DNA from: Antrihabitans cavernicola
GTDB taxonomy: Bacteria > Actinomycetota > Actinomycetes > Mycobacteriales > Mycobacteriaceae
Reading direction: 5' to 3'
Length of the DNA: 64,000 nt
NCBI RefSeq assembly: GCF_008297975.1
Contig: NZ_VLNY01000011.1
Location: 91,186 to 155,185, forward strand
Shown one piece after another: positions 17,544-26,036 of the stretch. Both the position numbers and the translations under genes were made by a program. The notes beneath the pieces were generated by a model that saw nothing but the letters and a program-made list of their open reading frames with translations, made no database searches and was not told the origin of the DNA. Numbering within the stretch: position 1 is the first letter of the stretch; every line of letters begins with the position of its first letter.

Positions 17544-18215
17544 GTGCGACGCTTCGAATTCCCCGTCGATTCCGCCCACGCGAAGGCGGTCAACGAGGCG
17601 GTCGCCGATGTCCGACGCGTGCGGGTGGTCGGCATCATCGCCGTCATCCTTCTCACGCTGCTGGCCGCGTGGTTGTTCTGGCTGCACCACGCGTGGTCGT
17701 ACCTGCTCGCGGTCGCGCCGACGATCGGCGCGGCGACGGCACTGTGGGTCGCCATCCACGCACCCAGTCGGGTGGGCAGCTTGGAAAAGCTCTACGCGGA
17801 AGGCGCTTTGGTGCCTGCCATCGTCGCGGACATTCGTGCGCAAGGGGTCACCCTGCTCGCGCTGATCGACGTTTCGCGACCCACCACGAACGGCACCCGC
17901 TACGCATTGGTCGCCAGGAACGTCCACACGCTCCCCGGCCATGAGATCAAGCAAGGCGAACGCATACCAGCCATTGCCGTGGTCGGCGATCGCGACAAGC
18001 CCGCCGGCGACATGTGGCAACTGGCGAATGCCATGCCCATCGCGTGGGGAACCACCGACGCCACCGTGATCGACCGCGCGATCACCCATATCTCGGATGT
18101 CGAATGGGATGTTCTCGCAACGAAAGTCGACCGGTCGAACAAGGCCTTGTCCTCGAAGGAACAACGCGTGCTGCTCGATCCGCACGAGCTTCCCGACGAG
18201 CTGCGCAACCCGTAA
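17544..18215 (+). CDS. DUF3239-like membrane-anchored protein
   Basis: A 223-residue protein starting at GTG. Residues 1-25 are soluble and charged, then two close hydrophobic segments (about 28-47 and 49-68) form a membrane hairpin, followed by a cytosolic domain of about 150 residues. The domain carries LEKLYAEGALVPAIVADI and a TRYALVARNVHTLPGHEIKQGERIPAIAVVGD stretch, resembling DUF3239 proteins of corynebacteria and nocardiae. No enzyme motif is evident. The LysE gene follows after nine bases, so the two may share a transcript. Confidence 0.75.
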   Translation: MRRFEFPVDSAHAKAVNEAVADVRRVRVVGIIAVILLTLLAAWLFWLHHAWSYLLAVAPTIGAATALWVAIHAPSRVGSLEKLYAEGALVPAIVADIRAQGVTLLALIDVSRPTTNGTRYALVARNVHTLPGHEIKQGERIPAIAVVGDRDKPAGDMWQLANAMPIAWGTTDATVIDRAITHISDVEWDVLATKVDRSNKALSSKEQRVLLDPHELPDELRNP

Positions 18216-18224
18216 GCTGGCGCG

Positions 18225-18863
18225 ATGGTCTCTACCGGTCATCTCCTCGCCTTCGCCGCCGCGGCGTTCGTACTCATCGTGATCCCCGGACCCAGCGTGC
18301 TGTTCGCCGTCGGCCGCGCCTTGGCGTTGGGCCGACGCCCCGCGCTACTCACCGTGCTCGGCAATGCCATCGGCACCATGGTTCCGCTGCTCGCCGTCAC
18401 GGTCGGTCTCGGTGCGGTGGTCGCGGCTTCCGCCGTGGCACTGATGGTGATCAAGTTCGTCGGCGCGCTCTACCTCGTCTACCTGGGAGTCCAGGCGATT
18501 CGGCATCGAACCTCGTTGGCGGCCGCACTGAACGCCACGGTGGATCCGGTGTCCGATCGACGTGCATTGCGGCAGGGCTTCGTCGTCGGCATGACCAACC
18601 CCAAGGCCATCGTCTTCTTCGCCGCCGTCCTGCCGCAATTCGCGGAACCTGCAGCGGGATCGGTCGCGTTGCAGTTTCTGATCCTGGGTCTGGTGTTCCT
18701 GGTGATCGCGGTGCTCTCCGATTCCAGTTGGGCACTGCTCGCCGGGACCGCACGCGCCTGGTTCGCGCGATCGCCGAGGCGGCTGGAGGCCGTCGGTGGC
18801 GTCGGTGGACTGATGATCATCGGAGTCGGCGCAACCGTTGCGGTGAGCGGCTCGGCTAACTGA
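18225..18863 (+). CDS. LysE/RhtB family amino-acid exporter
   Basis: A 212-residue membrane protein with about six helices. The family signature near the N-terminus is PGPSVLFAVGRALALGRRPAL, followed by a GNAIGT stretch in helix 2, and MTNPKAIVFFAAVLPQF near residue 125. LysE/RhtB proteins export amino acids or related small molecules; the substrate cannot be told from sequence. It sits just after the DUF3239 gene and converges on the coiled-coil gene, with stops overlapping by eight bases. Confidence 0.9.
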   Translation: MVSTGHLLAFAAAAFVLIVIPGPSVLFAVGRALALGRRPALLTVLGNAIGTMVPLLAVTVGLGAVVAASAVALMVIKFVGALYLVYLGVQAIRHRTSLAAALNATVDPVSDRRALRQGFVVGMTNPKAIVFFAAVLPQFAEPAAGSVALQFLILGLVFLVIAVLSDSSWALLAGTARAWFARSPRRLEAVGGVGGLMIIGVGATVAVSGSAN

Positions 18864-19716
18864 GGTCCTCGAGTATCGCCTGCACCTTGGCAGACCAACT
18901 TTGAGCGCGCCGCAGTTCCTTGTCGGCCTTCTTCGCGTCATCGGCCGCGGCCTTCTGCGCGCTGCGGGCGAATTGTGCTTCCTGCTCGGCACGTTCGAGA
19001 TCCGCACGCAGGTCGGTGATGTGTTCTTCGAGATCGGTGAGCCGCGTCTGGGCGTCGTCGACCTCCGCCTGAGCCGACTCCCTTGCGGCCGTTGCCTCTT
19101 CGACCGCCTCGGTGGCCTCGTCGAGTTCTGCCTTCGCAGCGGCGATCAACGCCGAGCGGTCGTTCTTCTTCTTTTTGGGCACCGCTTCAGGTTCAGGTAC
19201 CGGCTCTGGCTGATCCGCAACGGCGGCGAGACCGGTCGGTCCGAAGCCGCTGTAGTTGGCCGCAGTCACCAACCTGCCGAGCCGAACCTGCTCGGACACA
19301 GTCGGATCCGCCAGAGCCGCGTGCAGCGTCTGCCCTACCTCGCGGACCATGTCCTCGGTGATCGGCCGGTCGCGATCGGCGGCGAAACTGCCCGCCTTCT
19401 TCGCCAGCGCCCGCACCAGTTGTTGCCGTTGAGCAGAGAGCCGCCGCAAGTCGGCGCCGGACAGATGCCGTTGTGCATCCCGCAGTGCCCCAGCCAGTTC
19501 CAGCAACGCATCGATTTCGTCGGGAAGCTCGCGGGAAAGCAGATTCACCACCCACGCCACCGTCGTCGGCTTGCGGAGCTTGCCGATCGCCGCAGCCAGC
19601 GCCTTGTCCCCCGCCGCCCGCGCTTCGGTGACCTTGGCGGTGCGTACCTCGACGAACTCCGACGGGTCGACGCTGTACAGCTCGTCCGCTACGCCGTCGA
19701 GGTCCACGCCAGTCAT
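18856..19716 (-). CDS. Coiled-coil protein of unknown function
   Basis: A 286-residue soluble protein. I use the ATG giving MTGVDLDGVADELYSVDP, four bases after the GNAT stop. The first 170 residues are conserved-looking (KLRKPTTVAWVVNLLSRE; AVADPTVSEQV-like segments). Residues 175-200 are a Pro/Glu then Lys-rich linker, and residues 200-286 are a long Glu/Ala/Lys coiled coil. Similar actinobacterial proteins are annotated as hypothetical. It is the last gene of a three-gene minus-strand operon with the GNAT and LLM genes. Confidence 0.7.
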   Translation of the reverse strand: MTGVDLDGVADELYSVDPSEFVEVRTAKVTEARAAGDKALAAAIGKLRKPTTVAWVVNLLSRELPDEIDALLELAGALRDAQRHLSGADLRRLSAQRQQLVRALAKKAGSFAADRDRPITEDMVREVGQTLHAALADPTVSEQVRLGRLVTAANYSGFGPTGLAAVADQPEPVPEPEAVPKKKKNDRSALIAAAKAELDEATEAVEEATAARESAQAEVDDAQTRLTDLEEHITDLRADLERAEQEAQFARSAQKAAADDAKKADKELRRAQSWSAKVQAILEDLS

Positions 19717-19720
19717 CCTG

Positions 19721-20281
19721 TCACCGAATAGGCCATTCCTCGGCCTGCGCCGCAGAATCCGTTCGGAGCCGACCCGCAACCCAGGCGTCGCGACGCACGC
19801 CGCGCTGAACGCCCAGCCGCAGCGTGCCTTCGAATCGAAATGCGCAGCGACGAGCGACGACAGCAGAACCTACGTTGCCGACGAACGCTCGCCACTCGAT
19901 GCGCTCCAACGACATTCCGTCGGCGCGAAAGCCGTAGTCGCACACCAGCCGCACCGCGGCGGTCATGGTGCCCCGCCCCCGCATGGTCGGCGCCAGCCAG
20001 TACCCGATCTCGGCGCACCACTCGCCACGATCGATCAGTCCCGCCATGCCGACCAACTCGCCGCTCGTCGACGTACGAATTCCCCACGTCGGACTGCATT
20101 CCCGCCAACCGGCTTCGGTTCTGTCGAGGAAGGCCTGCGCATCCGCACGCGTGTACGGCGATGGCAGCGTCGTCCACTCAGCCACCTCGGGGTCCTGACA
20201 ATGCTGCGCGATCGCATCGATGTCACCGACGTCGGGCGCCGACAACCACACGGTCCCATCGGAAAGCGAAACGACGTTCAT
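19721..20281 (-). CDS. GNAT family N-acetyltransferase
   Basis: A 186-residue acetyltransferase of the RimJ/RimL-like group. The acetyl-CoA loop is visible as EIGYWLAPTMRGRGTMTAAVRLVCDYGF, with the RGRG motif. VWLSAPDVGDIDAIAQHCQDPEV at the N-terminus is typical of this subfamily. It likely acetylates a protein N-terminus or a small amine. It begins nine bases after the LLM stop and ends four bases before the coiled-coil start, so the three genes are surely co-transcribed. Confidence 0.88.
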   Translation of the reverse strand: MNVVSLSDGTVWLSAPDVGDIDAIAQHCQDPEVAEWTTLPSPYTRADAQAFLDRTEAGWRECSPTWGIRTSTSGELVGMAGLIDRGEWCAEIGYWLAPTMRGRGTMTAAVRLVCDYGFRADGMSLERIEWRAFVGNVGSAVVARRCAFRFEGTLRLGVQRGVRRDAWVAGRLRTDSAAQAEEWPIR

Positions 20282-20290
20282 CTGGTCACC

Positions 20291-21280
20291 TCAGGACAGT
20301 GCGGGGAGCACCTCGCGCTCGAAAAGTTCGATGCCCGAGGTGTCGTAGGCGGCTTCGGGGAAGTTCGCGATGCCGTAGCCCAGGCCCAGCTTGCGAATCG
20401 CCTGGATGTTCTCGACGATCTGCTCCGGGGTACCGACGCCTGCGGTGCCCTTCAGGCTGTCCACCATACCGTCGGCGTTGGTTTGGGGAACGTACTTGCT
20501 GATTCGCGCACGCAATGCCTCGATCTTGTCGGTCACCTCGGCCTCGGTGGGCGCGATCACGATGTTGAAATTCGACGACCGCGTGATCGCATCGAAGTCG
20601 GTGCCGACGTCGGCGCAGTGCTGCTTCAGCAGGTCGGACTTGCGGGTGAAAGTCTCTGCGTCACCGGCAAAGTTGGTGTAGCTCGCATACTTTGCTGCGA
20701 TCCGCAGCGTGACCTTCTCACCGCCACCGGCGATCCAGATCGGAATTCCGCCCTCCTGCAACGGAAGTGGCCAACACCGTGCACCGTCGACCTGGTAGTA
20801 CTTGCCGTCGAGGGTGGCCGAACCGGTGGTCCATGCCTGCTCGAGAATCTGTACGCCCTCGTCCAGGCGCCCCAAACGCTCACCGGCGGAGGGAAATCCA
20901 TAGCCATAGGCGCGCCACTCGTGCTCGTACCACCCGCCACCGATGCCCATCTCGACGCGACCGCCGGAGATCAGGTCGACCGTTGCCGCTACCTTCGCCA
21001 GGTAGGAGGGATTGCGGTAACTCATCGCCGTACACATCTGGCCGAGCCGAATTCGCGACGTCACCGCACCGAACGCCGACATCAACGTCCAGGCTTCGTG
21101 TGTCGCTTCCTCGGTCGGCGCGGGCACGGTGTGGAAATGGTCGTAGACCCAGAGTGATTCCCACGCCGCGACCTTGTCGGCGCGTTTCGCGAGATCGCGC
21201 ATCACACCCCACTGATCGGCGGGCGGAATGCCGGTCAGATCGAGTCGCCAGCCTTGCGGAATGAACAGTCCGAATCGCAT
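20291..21280 (-). CDS. LLM-class F420-dependent oxidoreductase
   Basis: A 329-residue luciferase-like TIM-barrel protein. The start MRFGLFIPQGWRLDLTG at 21280 is standard; the open frame upstream is not homologous. Motifs include ESLWVYDHFH near residue 40, RIRLGQMC near 76, and GGRVEMGIGGGWYEHEW near 105, all typical of the F420-using branch. Such enzymes do hydride transfers to varied substrates in mycolata. It is the first gene of the three-gene operon and is divergent from dapC with about 45 bases between starts. Confidence 0.88.
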   Translation of the reverse strand: MRFGLFIPQGWRLDLTGIPPADQWGVMRDLAKRADKVAAWESLWVYDHFHTVPAPTEEATHEAWTLMSAFGAVTSRIRLGQMCTAMSYRNPSYLAKVAATVDLISGGRVEMGIGGGWYEHEWRAYGYGFPSAGERLGRLDEGVQILEQAWTTGSATLDGKYYQVDGARCWPLPLQEGGIPIWIAGGGEKVTLRIAAKYASYTNFAGDAETFTRKSDLLKQHCADVGTDFDAITRSSNFNIVIAPTEAEVTDKIEALRARISKYVPQTNADGMVDSLKGTAGVGTPEQIVENIQAIRKLGLGYGIANFPEAAYDTSGIELFEREVLPALS

Positions 21281-21325
21281 GAAGTCGACACTACTCACCC
21301 GCCGCGGGTGGCATACGCTGCGAAC

Positions 21326-22513
21326 ATGACCGAGAGAGCGAAATCTCGCACGGTAGCGCGGATGCAACCCTTTGCATCGACGATTTTCGCGGAGATGACC
21401 GAGCTGGCGGTTCGATACGACGCCGCCAATCTCGGCCAGGGGTTCCCCGATTCGGATGGCCCGCCCGCGATGCTGGAGGCGGCCCGCCGCGCGATCGCCG
21501 ACGGTATCAACCAGTATCCACCCGGTCGCGGAATGCCGGTGCTGCGGAATGCGATTGCGGCGGATCGGGCACGACGCTACAGCTCGCGGTACGACCCCGA
21601 GAATCAGGTGTTGGTGACTGTCGGCGCCACCGAGGCGATCAGCGCCGCGATCCTGGGTCTCGTGGAGCCGGGCGAGGAAGTGGTGTTGATCGAGCCGTAC
21701 TACGACTCGTATGCGGCATCGGTCGCGCTTGCCGGTGCGGTGCGACGCACGGCGACACTGACGACCGACGGCAACGGTTTCGCGTTGGATATCGACAGTG
21801 TGCGTGCGGTGATCGGCCCGAAGACCAAGATGATCGTCGTCAACTCACCGCACAATCCGACGGGTGCCGTTCTGACCCGCGACGAATTGGCGGCTGTGGC
21901 CGAAATCGCCTGCGAACACGACTTACTCGTTCTCACCGACGAGGTCTACGAACATCTGGCGTTCGACGACCACCAGCACCTCTCGATCGCGGACTTCCCA
22001 GGAATGTACGAGCGCACGGTGGTGGTGTCGAGCGCTGCCAAATCGTTCAGCGTGACCGGTTGGAAAACCGGATGGGCCTGCGGGCCTGCCGATCTGATCG
22101 ACGGCGTGCGGGCCGCAAAGCAGTTCATGACCTTCGTCGCCGGTGGCCCGTTTCAGCCTGCCGTTGCCTATGCGCTCGAACATGAGCAGAACTGGGTGAA
22201 GGGACTGCGACATCAGCTGCAGGACAAGCGCTTACGCCTATCCACCGCCTTGGCCGACGCGGGATTCGGCGTCAAGCGCAGCGACGGCGGCTACTTCGTG
22301 TGCACCGACATCACACCGTTGGGCGAGACTGACGCTATCGCGTTCTGCCGGTCCCTGCCTGAGCGTGTCGGCGTCGCGGCGGTCCCGGTCAGTGTGTTCG
22401 CCGACTCGGCCGATCGGTGGAATCACCTGGTGCGCTTCACGTTCTGCAAGCGCGACCAGACGCTCGATGCCGGTACCGCCGGCCTGCACCGCCTTCAGGC
22501 AACCGCAGGCTGA
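21326..22513 (+). CDS. dapC: Class I/II aminotransferase, DapC type
   Basis: A 395-residue PLP-dependent enzyme. The start MTERAKSRTVARMQPFAST agrees with M. tuberculosis DapC (Rv0858c, about 397 residues), an N-succinyl-diaminopimelate aminotransferase in lysine and peptidoglycan synthesis. The PLP lysine is in SSAAKSFSVTGWKTGW near residue 240; NSPHNPTG and DEVYEHL are also standard. The gene lies close to other Rv0858c-Rv0877 region homologues, which supports the DapC call over a generic aminotransferase such as kynurenine or methionine aminotransferase. Its end overlaps the end of the LysE pseudogene by 19 bases. Confidence 0.82.
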   Translation: MTERAKSRTVARMQPFASTIFAEMTELAVRYDAANLGQGFPDSDGPPAMLEAARRAIADGINQYPPGRGMPVLRNAIAADRARRYSSRYDPENQVLVTVGATEAISAAILGLVEPGEEVVLIEPYYDSYAASVALAGAVRRTATLTTDGNGFALDIDSVRAVIGPKTKMIVVNSPHNPTGAVLTRDELAAVAEIACEHDLLVLTDEVYEHLAFDDHQHLSIADFPGMYERTVVVSSAAKSFSVTGWKTGWACGPADLIDGVRAAKQFMTFVAGGPFQPAVAYALEHEQNWVKGLRHQLQDKRLRLSTALADAGFGVKRSDGGYFVCTDITPLGETDAIAFCRSLPERVGVAAVPVSVFADSADRWNHLVRFTFCKRDQTLDAGTAGLHRLQATAG

Positions 22514-23170
22514 GCCCGGTCCGTCGCAAGTTTCACCGCAAGCGCGCCCAGCACGGTCCCCATCGCAAAGCGCTGCACGCGCAGCCACACCGGTTTGCGC
22601 GCAAGGAATGCCGCGATCGAACCGGCGCAGATCACGATCGCACCGTTCACCGCCAACGCCACCGAAATCTGCACAGCCCCGAGCGTCAGGCTTTGCAGCC
22701 ACACCTTGCCCGCCGACAGATCGATGAACTGCGGGATCAGCGCGATATAGAGAATCGCGATCTTGGGATTGAGCAAGTTGGTTACCAATCCCATCGTGAA
22801 CAGCTTGCGGTTGGAATCGGCGGGCAGCGCCTGCGGCGCGAACACCGAGATCCCGCCCGGACGCAAGGCTTGCCATGCCAGATACAGCAGGTAACGCCGC
22901 CCCGGCGAGTTTCACTGCAACGTAGAGCAGCGGTACCGCCGCAAAGACGGCGGAAAGACCCGCACTCGCCGCCACCAGGTAGACCAGGAATCCGACGCCG
23001 ACGCCACAGAGCGACACCAGTCCGGCCCGACGCCCCTGGGTGATGCTGCGCGACACCAGATAGATCATGTTCGGGCCAGGCGTCAGAACCAGCCCCAACG
23101 CGATGGCTGCCACTCCCGCTATTGCTCCAGTTTCGATCACGATATCCAGGCTGACACGAAATTCGAGCAT
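22495..23170 (-). pseudogene. LysE family exporter broken by a one-base insertion
   Basis: The N-terminal half reads MLEFRVSLDIVIETG then GLVLTPGPNMIYLVSRSITQG, the LysE signature, to AVKLAGAA. There the frame is lost at about 22895: the DNA reads GCGGCGTTACC where one T less would give AAYLLYLAWQALRPGG and run straight into the second frame (to 22495), which holds LLNPKIAILYIALIPQF. Both halves together make a normal roughly 225-residue exporter. Either a recent mutation or a sequencing slip explains it. It ends inside the last codons of dapC on the opposite strand. Confidence 0.85.
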
Positions 23171-23290
23171 CGTCGCGTGCCAGTTCGATAGCGCTGGCCT
23201 GCTGGTTTTCCGCGTCGATTGCAGGGTATGTCGAGCCGTGTGTACGTTCGAAAACAGTGTAATAGCATATTCGAAAGGGTGATCGACACA

Positions 23291-24199
23291 ATGCACGCCT
23301 CCACGGTCGTCGACAACTATGCGACCCGCAACGGCGACAAATGCACAAAAATTGCGCGGCACGATCCAGTGGTGTGGCGACCCGAATATCCCGGTCCACT
23401 CACCGCTCCCGATTTGGTCCGCTACGAGGACAAAGGCTTCCACAACATCCACGATGCGCTGAGCGTCAGCGAGATCGCGAGTTGCTACAACGAGATCAGC
23501 CGCCTGGCTAATTCCGTTGATTTGCAAGATGATCCGCGCATCGTTCGCGAGAAGTCGTCCGGCGAGGTGCGCACGATCTTCGACGTGCACCTCCTCAGCG
23601 AAGTGGTCGCGTCCATCGCGCGGCGGCCGGATTTCCTTGCGCTGGCCCGCCAAATTCTGGGCACCAATGCGTATATCCATCAGAGTCGGCTGAATTTCAA
23701 ACCTGGATTTACCGGCGGCCCTTTCTATTGGCACTCGGATTTCGAAACCTGGCATGCCGAAGACGGAATGCCGACACCTCGCGCAGTGAGTATTTCCTTG
23801 GCATTGACGCCGAATTACGAGGTGAACGGTGGTTTGATGATATTGCCGGGATCACACCGAACCTTCGTCGCCTGCGCAGGCGAAACGCCGTCGGACTACT
23901 ACAAGCAATCGCTGGTCAACGACATTCCGGAGACCGGGACACCGGATCACGCAACCTTGACGTCGATGGCCGACGAGTTCGGTATCGAGCAGATGGTCGG
24001 GCCCGCCGGCTCGGCGACGCTTTTCGATTCCAACTGCATGCACGGGTCCAACGGCAACATCACGCCGTACGCGCGCTCCAACCTGTTCATCGTCTTCAAC
24101 AGCGTGGACAACAGCCTCGAGGAACCGTTCTCGGCGCCATCGTCGCGGCCGGAATTCCTGGCCAAACACGATTTCACGGCGCTGCAGCCAGCGTTTTAG
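23291..24199 (+). CDS. ectD: Ectoine hydroxylase (EctD)-like dioxygenase
   Basis: A 302-residue Fe(II)/2-oxoglutarate dioxygenase of the PhyH superfamily, the normal EctD length. The iron ligands are His148 and Asp150 in YWHSDFETWHAEDGMP and His251 in MHGSNGNITP. The EctD signature QSRLNFKPGFTGGPFYWHSD is at 131-150, differing only slightly from the consensus. EctD turns ectoine into 5-hydroxyectoine. No ectA, ectB or ectC gene is in the window, so ectoine would have to be made elsewhere or imported, or the substrate may differ. The ATG at 23291 is chosen over 23219 because the upstream part does not match. The region before it is AT-rich and has two TTCGAA repeats about 25 bases apart. Confidence 0.82.
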   Translation: MHASTVVDNYATRNGDKCTKIARHDPVVWRPEYPGPLTAPDLVRYEDKGFHNIHDALSVSEIASCYNEISRLANSVDLQDDPRIVREKSSGEVRTIFDVHLLSEVVASIARRPDFLALARQILGTNAYIHQSRLNFKPGFTGGPFYWHSDFETWHAEDGMPTPRAVSISLALTPNYEVNGGLMILPGSHRTFVACAGETPSDYYKQSLVNDIPETGTPDHATLTSMADEFGIEQMVGPAGSATLFDSNCMHGSNGNITPYARSNLFIVFNSVDNSLEEPFSAPSSRPEFLAKHDFTALQPAF

Positions 24200-24213
24200 T
24201 CCGAGGGTTCCGG

Positions 24214-24234
24214 TACTATCGAACGCATGTTCGC
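24214..24234 (+). promoter_or_regulatory. LexA (SOS) box and -10 element at the alkB start
   Basis: TCGAACGCATGTTCGC at 24219-24234 matches the actinobacterial SOS box TCGAAC-N4-GTTCGA with a single mismatch at the last base. It spans the ATG of the alkB gene at 24227. TACTAT at 24214-24219 fits a -10 element (TAnnnT) ending about eight bases before the ATG, so the transcript is probably leaderless and the repressor would cover the start site. Confidence 0.7.
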
Positions 24235-24874
24235 AGTACATCAAGCCTCGTTGTTCGACGTACCACTGTTAGACGACGCGACCGACGGCCTGGCAATCGG
24301 CGCGCTCGACGGCTCGGTCCAACGAACGGTGCTGGAGCACGGGGCGTGGGTCGATCACCGTCCAGGCTGGTTCACGGGCTCCGACCAGCTGTTCACCGAG
24401 CTACTGGACTCGGTTCCGTGGCGGTCCGAACGCCGCGCGATGTACGACCGCGTCGTCGACGTGCCCAGGTTGCAGTGTTTCTTTCGCGACGGTGAGGAGC
24501 TGCCGAGCCCACATCTGGTGACCGCCCGCCGCGACCTGGACCGTTACTACTTCGACGAGCTCCGTGAGCCGTTCACCACCGCCGGGCTCTGCTACTACCG
24601 CGACGGCGCCGACAGCGTCGCGTGGCATGGCGACAACATCGGCCGGAGCCGAACGCAGGACACCATGGTGGCGATCCTCTCGCTCGGCGATGCGCGTCCA
24701 CTACTGCTCCGACCCCGTGGTGGCGGTGCTTCGCTACGGTTTTCGGTCGGGCACGGCGACCTGCTGGTGATGGGCGGATCCTGTCAGCGGACGTGGGAGC
24801 ACGCGGTTCCCAAGTCCAGTCGGCCGGTCGGACCGCGGATCAGCGTGCAGTTTCGACCGCACGACGTGCGCTGA
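24227..24874 (+). CDS. alkB: AlkB-like alkylated-DNA dioxygenase
   Basis: A 215-residue Fe(II)/2-oxoglutarate dioxygenase of the AlkB family, which removes methyl groups from bases such as 1-methyladenine by oxidation. Iron ligands are His134 and Asp136 in VAWHGDN and His192 in WEHAVPK. Arg204 and Arg210 in GPRISVQFR bind 2-oxoglutarate and substrate. CYYRDGADSVAWHGD is the usual nucleotide-recognition lid. The gene probably belongs to the SOS regulon because a LexA-type box spans its start codon. Its 3' end overlaps the DAHP synthase gene on the other strand by 35 bases. Confidence 0.93.
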   Translation: MFAVHQASLFDVPLLDDATDGLAIGALDGSVQRTVLEHGAWVDHRPGWFTGSDQLFTELLDSVPWRSERRAMYDRVVDVPRLQCFFRDGEELPSPHLVTARRDLDRYYFDELREPFTTAGLCYYRDGADSVAWHGDNIGRSRTQDTMVAILSLGDARPLLLRPRGGGASLRFSVGHGDLLVMGGSCQRTWEHAVPKSSRPVGPRISVQFRPHDVR

Positions 24875-25955
24875 CCGCGTCCGCCAACCGATCCAACTGG
24901 GCCGCGGTGGTGGTCCAATCGAGGCAGGCATCGGTGATGGATTTGCCGTAGACGAGTTCGTCGGATTTGCCGAGCGTCAAATCTTGGCGACCCGCCTCGA
25001 TGAAACTCTCCAGCATCACGCCGACGATGTTGTCGTCACCCGCTGCGATCCGGTCGGCAAGCTCGTCGACGACGATCACCTGGCGGTTGTGATCCTTACT
25101 GCTGTTGCCGTGGCTGGCGTCGATCACTACGCGCTCGGGCAGTCCGGCCTTGGCGAGCCGGGCCATCGTGTCGGCGACCGTGGCCGCGTCGTAGTTGGGG
25201 CCCGAGCTGCCGCCGCGCAGGATCACGTGGCAGTCCGGATTGCCCGTCGTGCGGATCAGCGCGGAACGACCGTCGAGGTCCGTGCCCGGGAATACATGGC
25301 TGGCACCCGCAGCGCGGGCGCCGTCGACCGCCACCTGCACGTCGCCGTCGGTGCCGTTCTTGATGCCGACCGGCATGGACAGCGCGCTGCTGAGCTGGCG
25401 GTGCACCTGGCTCGCGGCCGTGCGCGCGCCGATGGCGCCGTAACTGACCAGGTCGGCGATGTACTGCGGGGTGATCGGGTCGAGGAACTCGCACGCGACC
25501 GGCAAACCCTTCGCCGAAATATCAACCAGCAGTTGACGTCCCAGGCCGAGTCCGGTGTTCACATCGAAGGTGCCGTCGAGGTGCGGATCGTTGATCAGGC
25601 CCTTCCAGCCCAGCGTGGTGCGCGGCTTCTCGAAGTACACGCGCATCACGATGTGCAGACGGTCGTCGAGTTCGGCAGCCTTCGCGGCGAGCCGATCGGC
25701 GTAGTCGAGGGCAGCGGCAGTGTCGTGCACCGAGCACGGTCCGACGATCACCATCAGCCGATCGTCGCCACCGTCGAGCACCTCGACGGTGGCCTTGCGG
25801 CCTGCACGGACGATGTCGAGCGCAGCGTCGCTGGGCGCATGGGTACGGCGAACGTCCATCGGCGACAGCAGCGGGCTGACGCTGATGGTCCGCTGATTGT
25901 CCAGATCGGTAGCCGTGGGTTGATCCAAAGCAGATTGTTCCAAAGCGGTGCTCAC
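24840..25955 (-). CDS. 3-deoxy-7-phosphoheptulonate synthase, class I (AroF/G type)
   Basis: A 371-residue DAHP synthase that condenses phosphoenolpyruvate and erythrose 4-phosphate, the first step to aromatic amino acids. Class I marks: IVGPCSVHD near residue 70 with the metal-binding Cys, MRVYFEKPRTTLGWKGLINDP, GARTAASQVHRQLSS, and IDASHGNSSKDH. Many mycolata rely on a class II enzyme, so this may be one of two isozymes. It is preceded by a 22-codon leader gene with consecutive Tyr-Phe-Trp-Phe codons and a hairpin, consistent with control by attenuation. Confidence 0.93.
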   Translation of the reverse strand: MSTALEQSALDQPTATDLDNQRTISVSPLLSPMDVRRTHAPSDAALDIVRAGRKATVEVLDGGDDRLMVIVGPCSVHDTAAALDYADRLAAKAAELDDRLHIVMRVYFEKPRTTLGWKGLINDPHLDGTFDVNTGLGLGRQLLVDISAKGLPVACEFLDPITPQYIADLVSYGAIGARTAASQVHRQLSSALSMPVGIKNGTDGDVQVAVDGARAAGASHVFPGTDLDGRSALIRTTGNPDCHVILRGGSSGPNYDAATVADTMARLAKAGLPERVVIDASHGNSSKDHNRQVIVVDELADRIAAGDDNIVGVMLESFIEAGRQDLTLGKSDELVYGKSITDACLDWTTTAAQLDRLADAVSARRAVETAR

Positions 25956-26004
25956 AAGGGGTTTCCTTTTCTCAGGCCGACCCGCAAGAAGTGAGATACC
26001 CAGC

Positions 26005-26024
26005 GAGCCGGTTGGTTCCGGCTC
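26005..26024 (-). promoter_or_regulatory. Hairpin between the aromatic leader peptide and DAHP synthase
   Basis: A perfect seven-base-pair stem GAGCCGG / CCGGCTC with a six-base loop lies 12 bases after the leader stop codon and about 50 bases before the synthase start. No long U run follows directly, so it may act as an antiterminator arm or control translation rather than being a simple terminator. Confidence 0.6.
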
Positions 26025-26036
26025 GGGGTGAAGAAG

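Noticed and set aside
22238..23755. 505-residue minus-strand open frame
   Set aside because: Only the 22.9-23.17 kb part is the N-terminal half of the LysE exporter; the rest lies opposite dapC and ectD and is not homologous to anything.
24984..25994. 336-residue plus-strand frame opposite DAHP synthase
   Set aside because: No domain or ribosome site; codon pattern is that of an antisense shadow.
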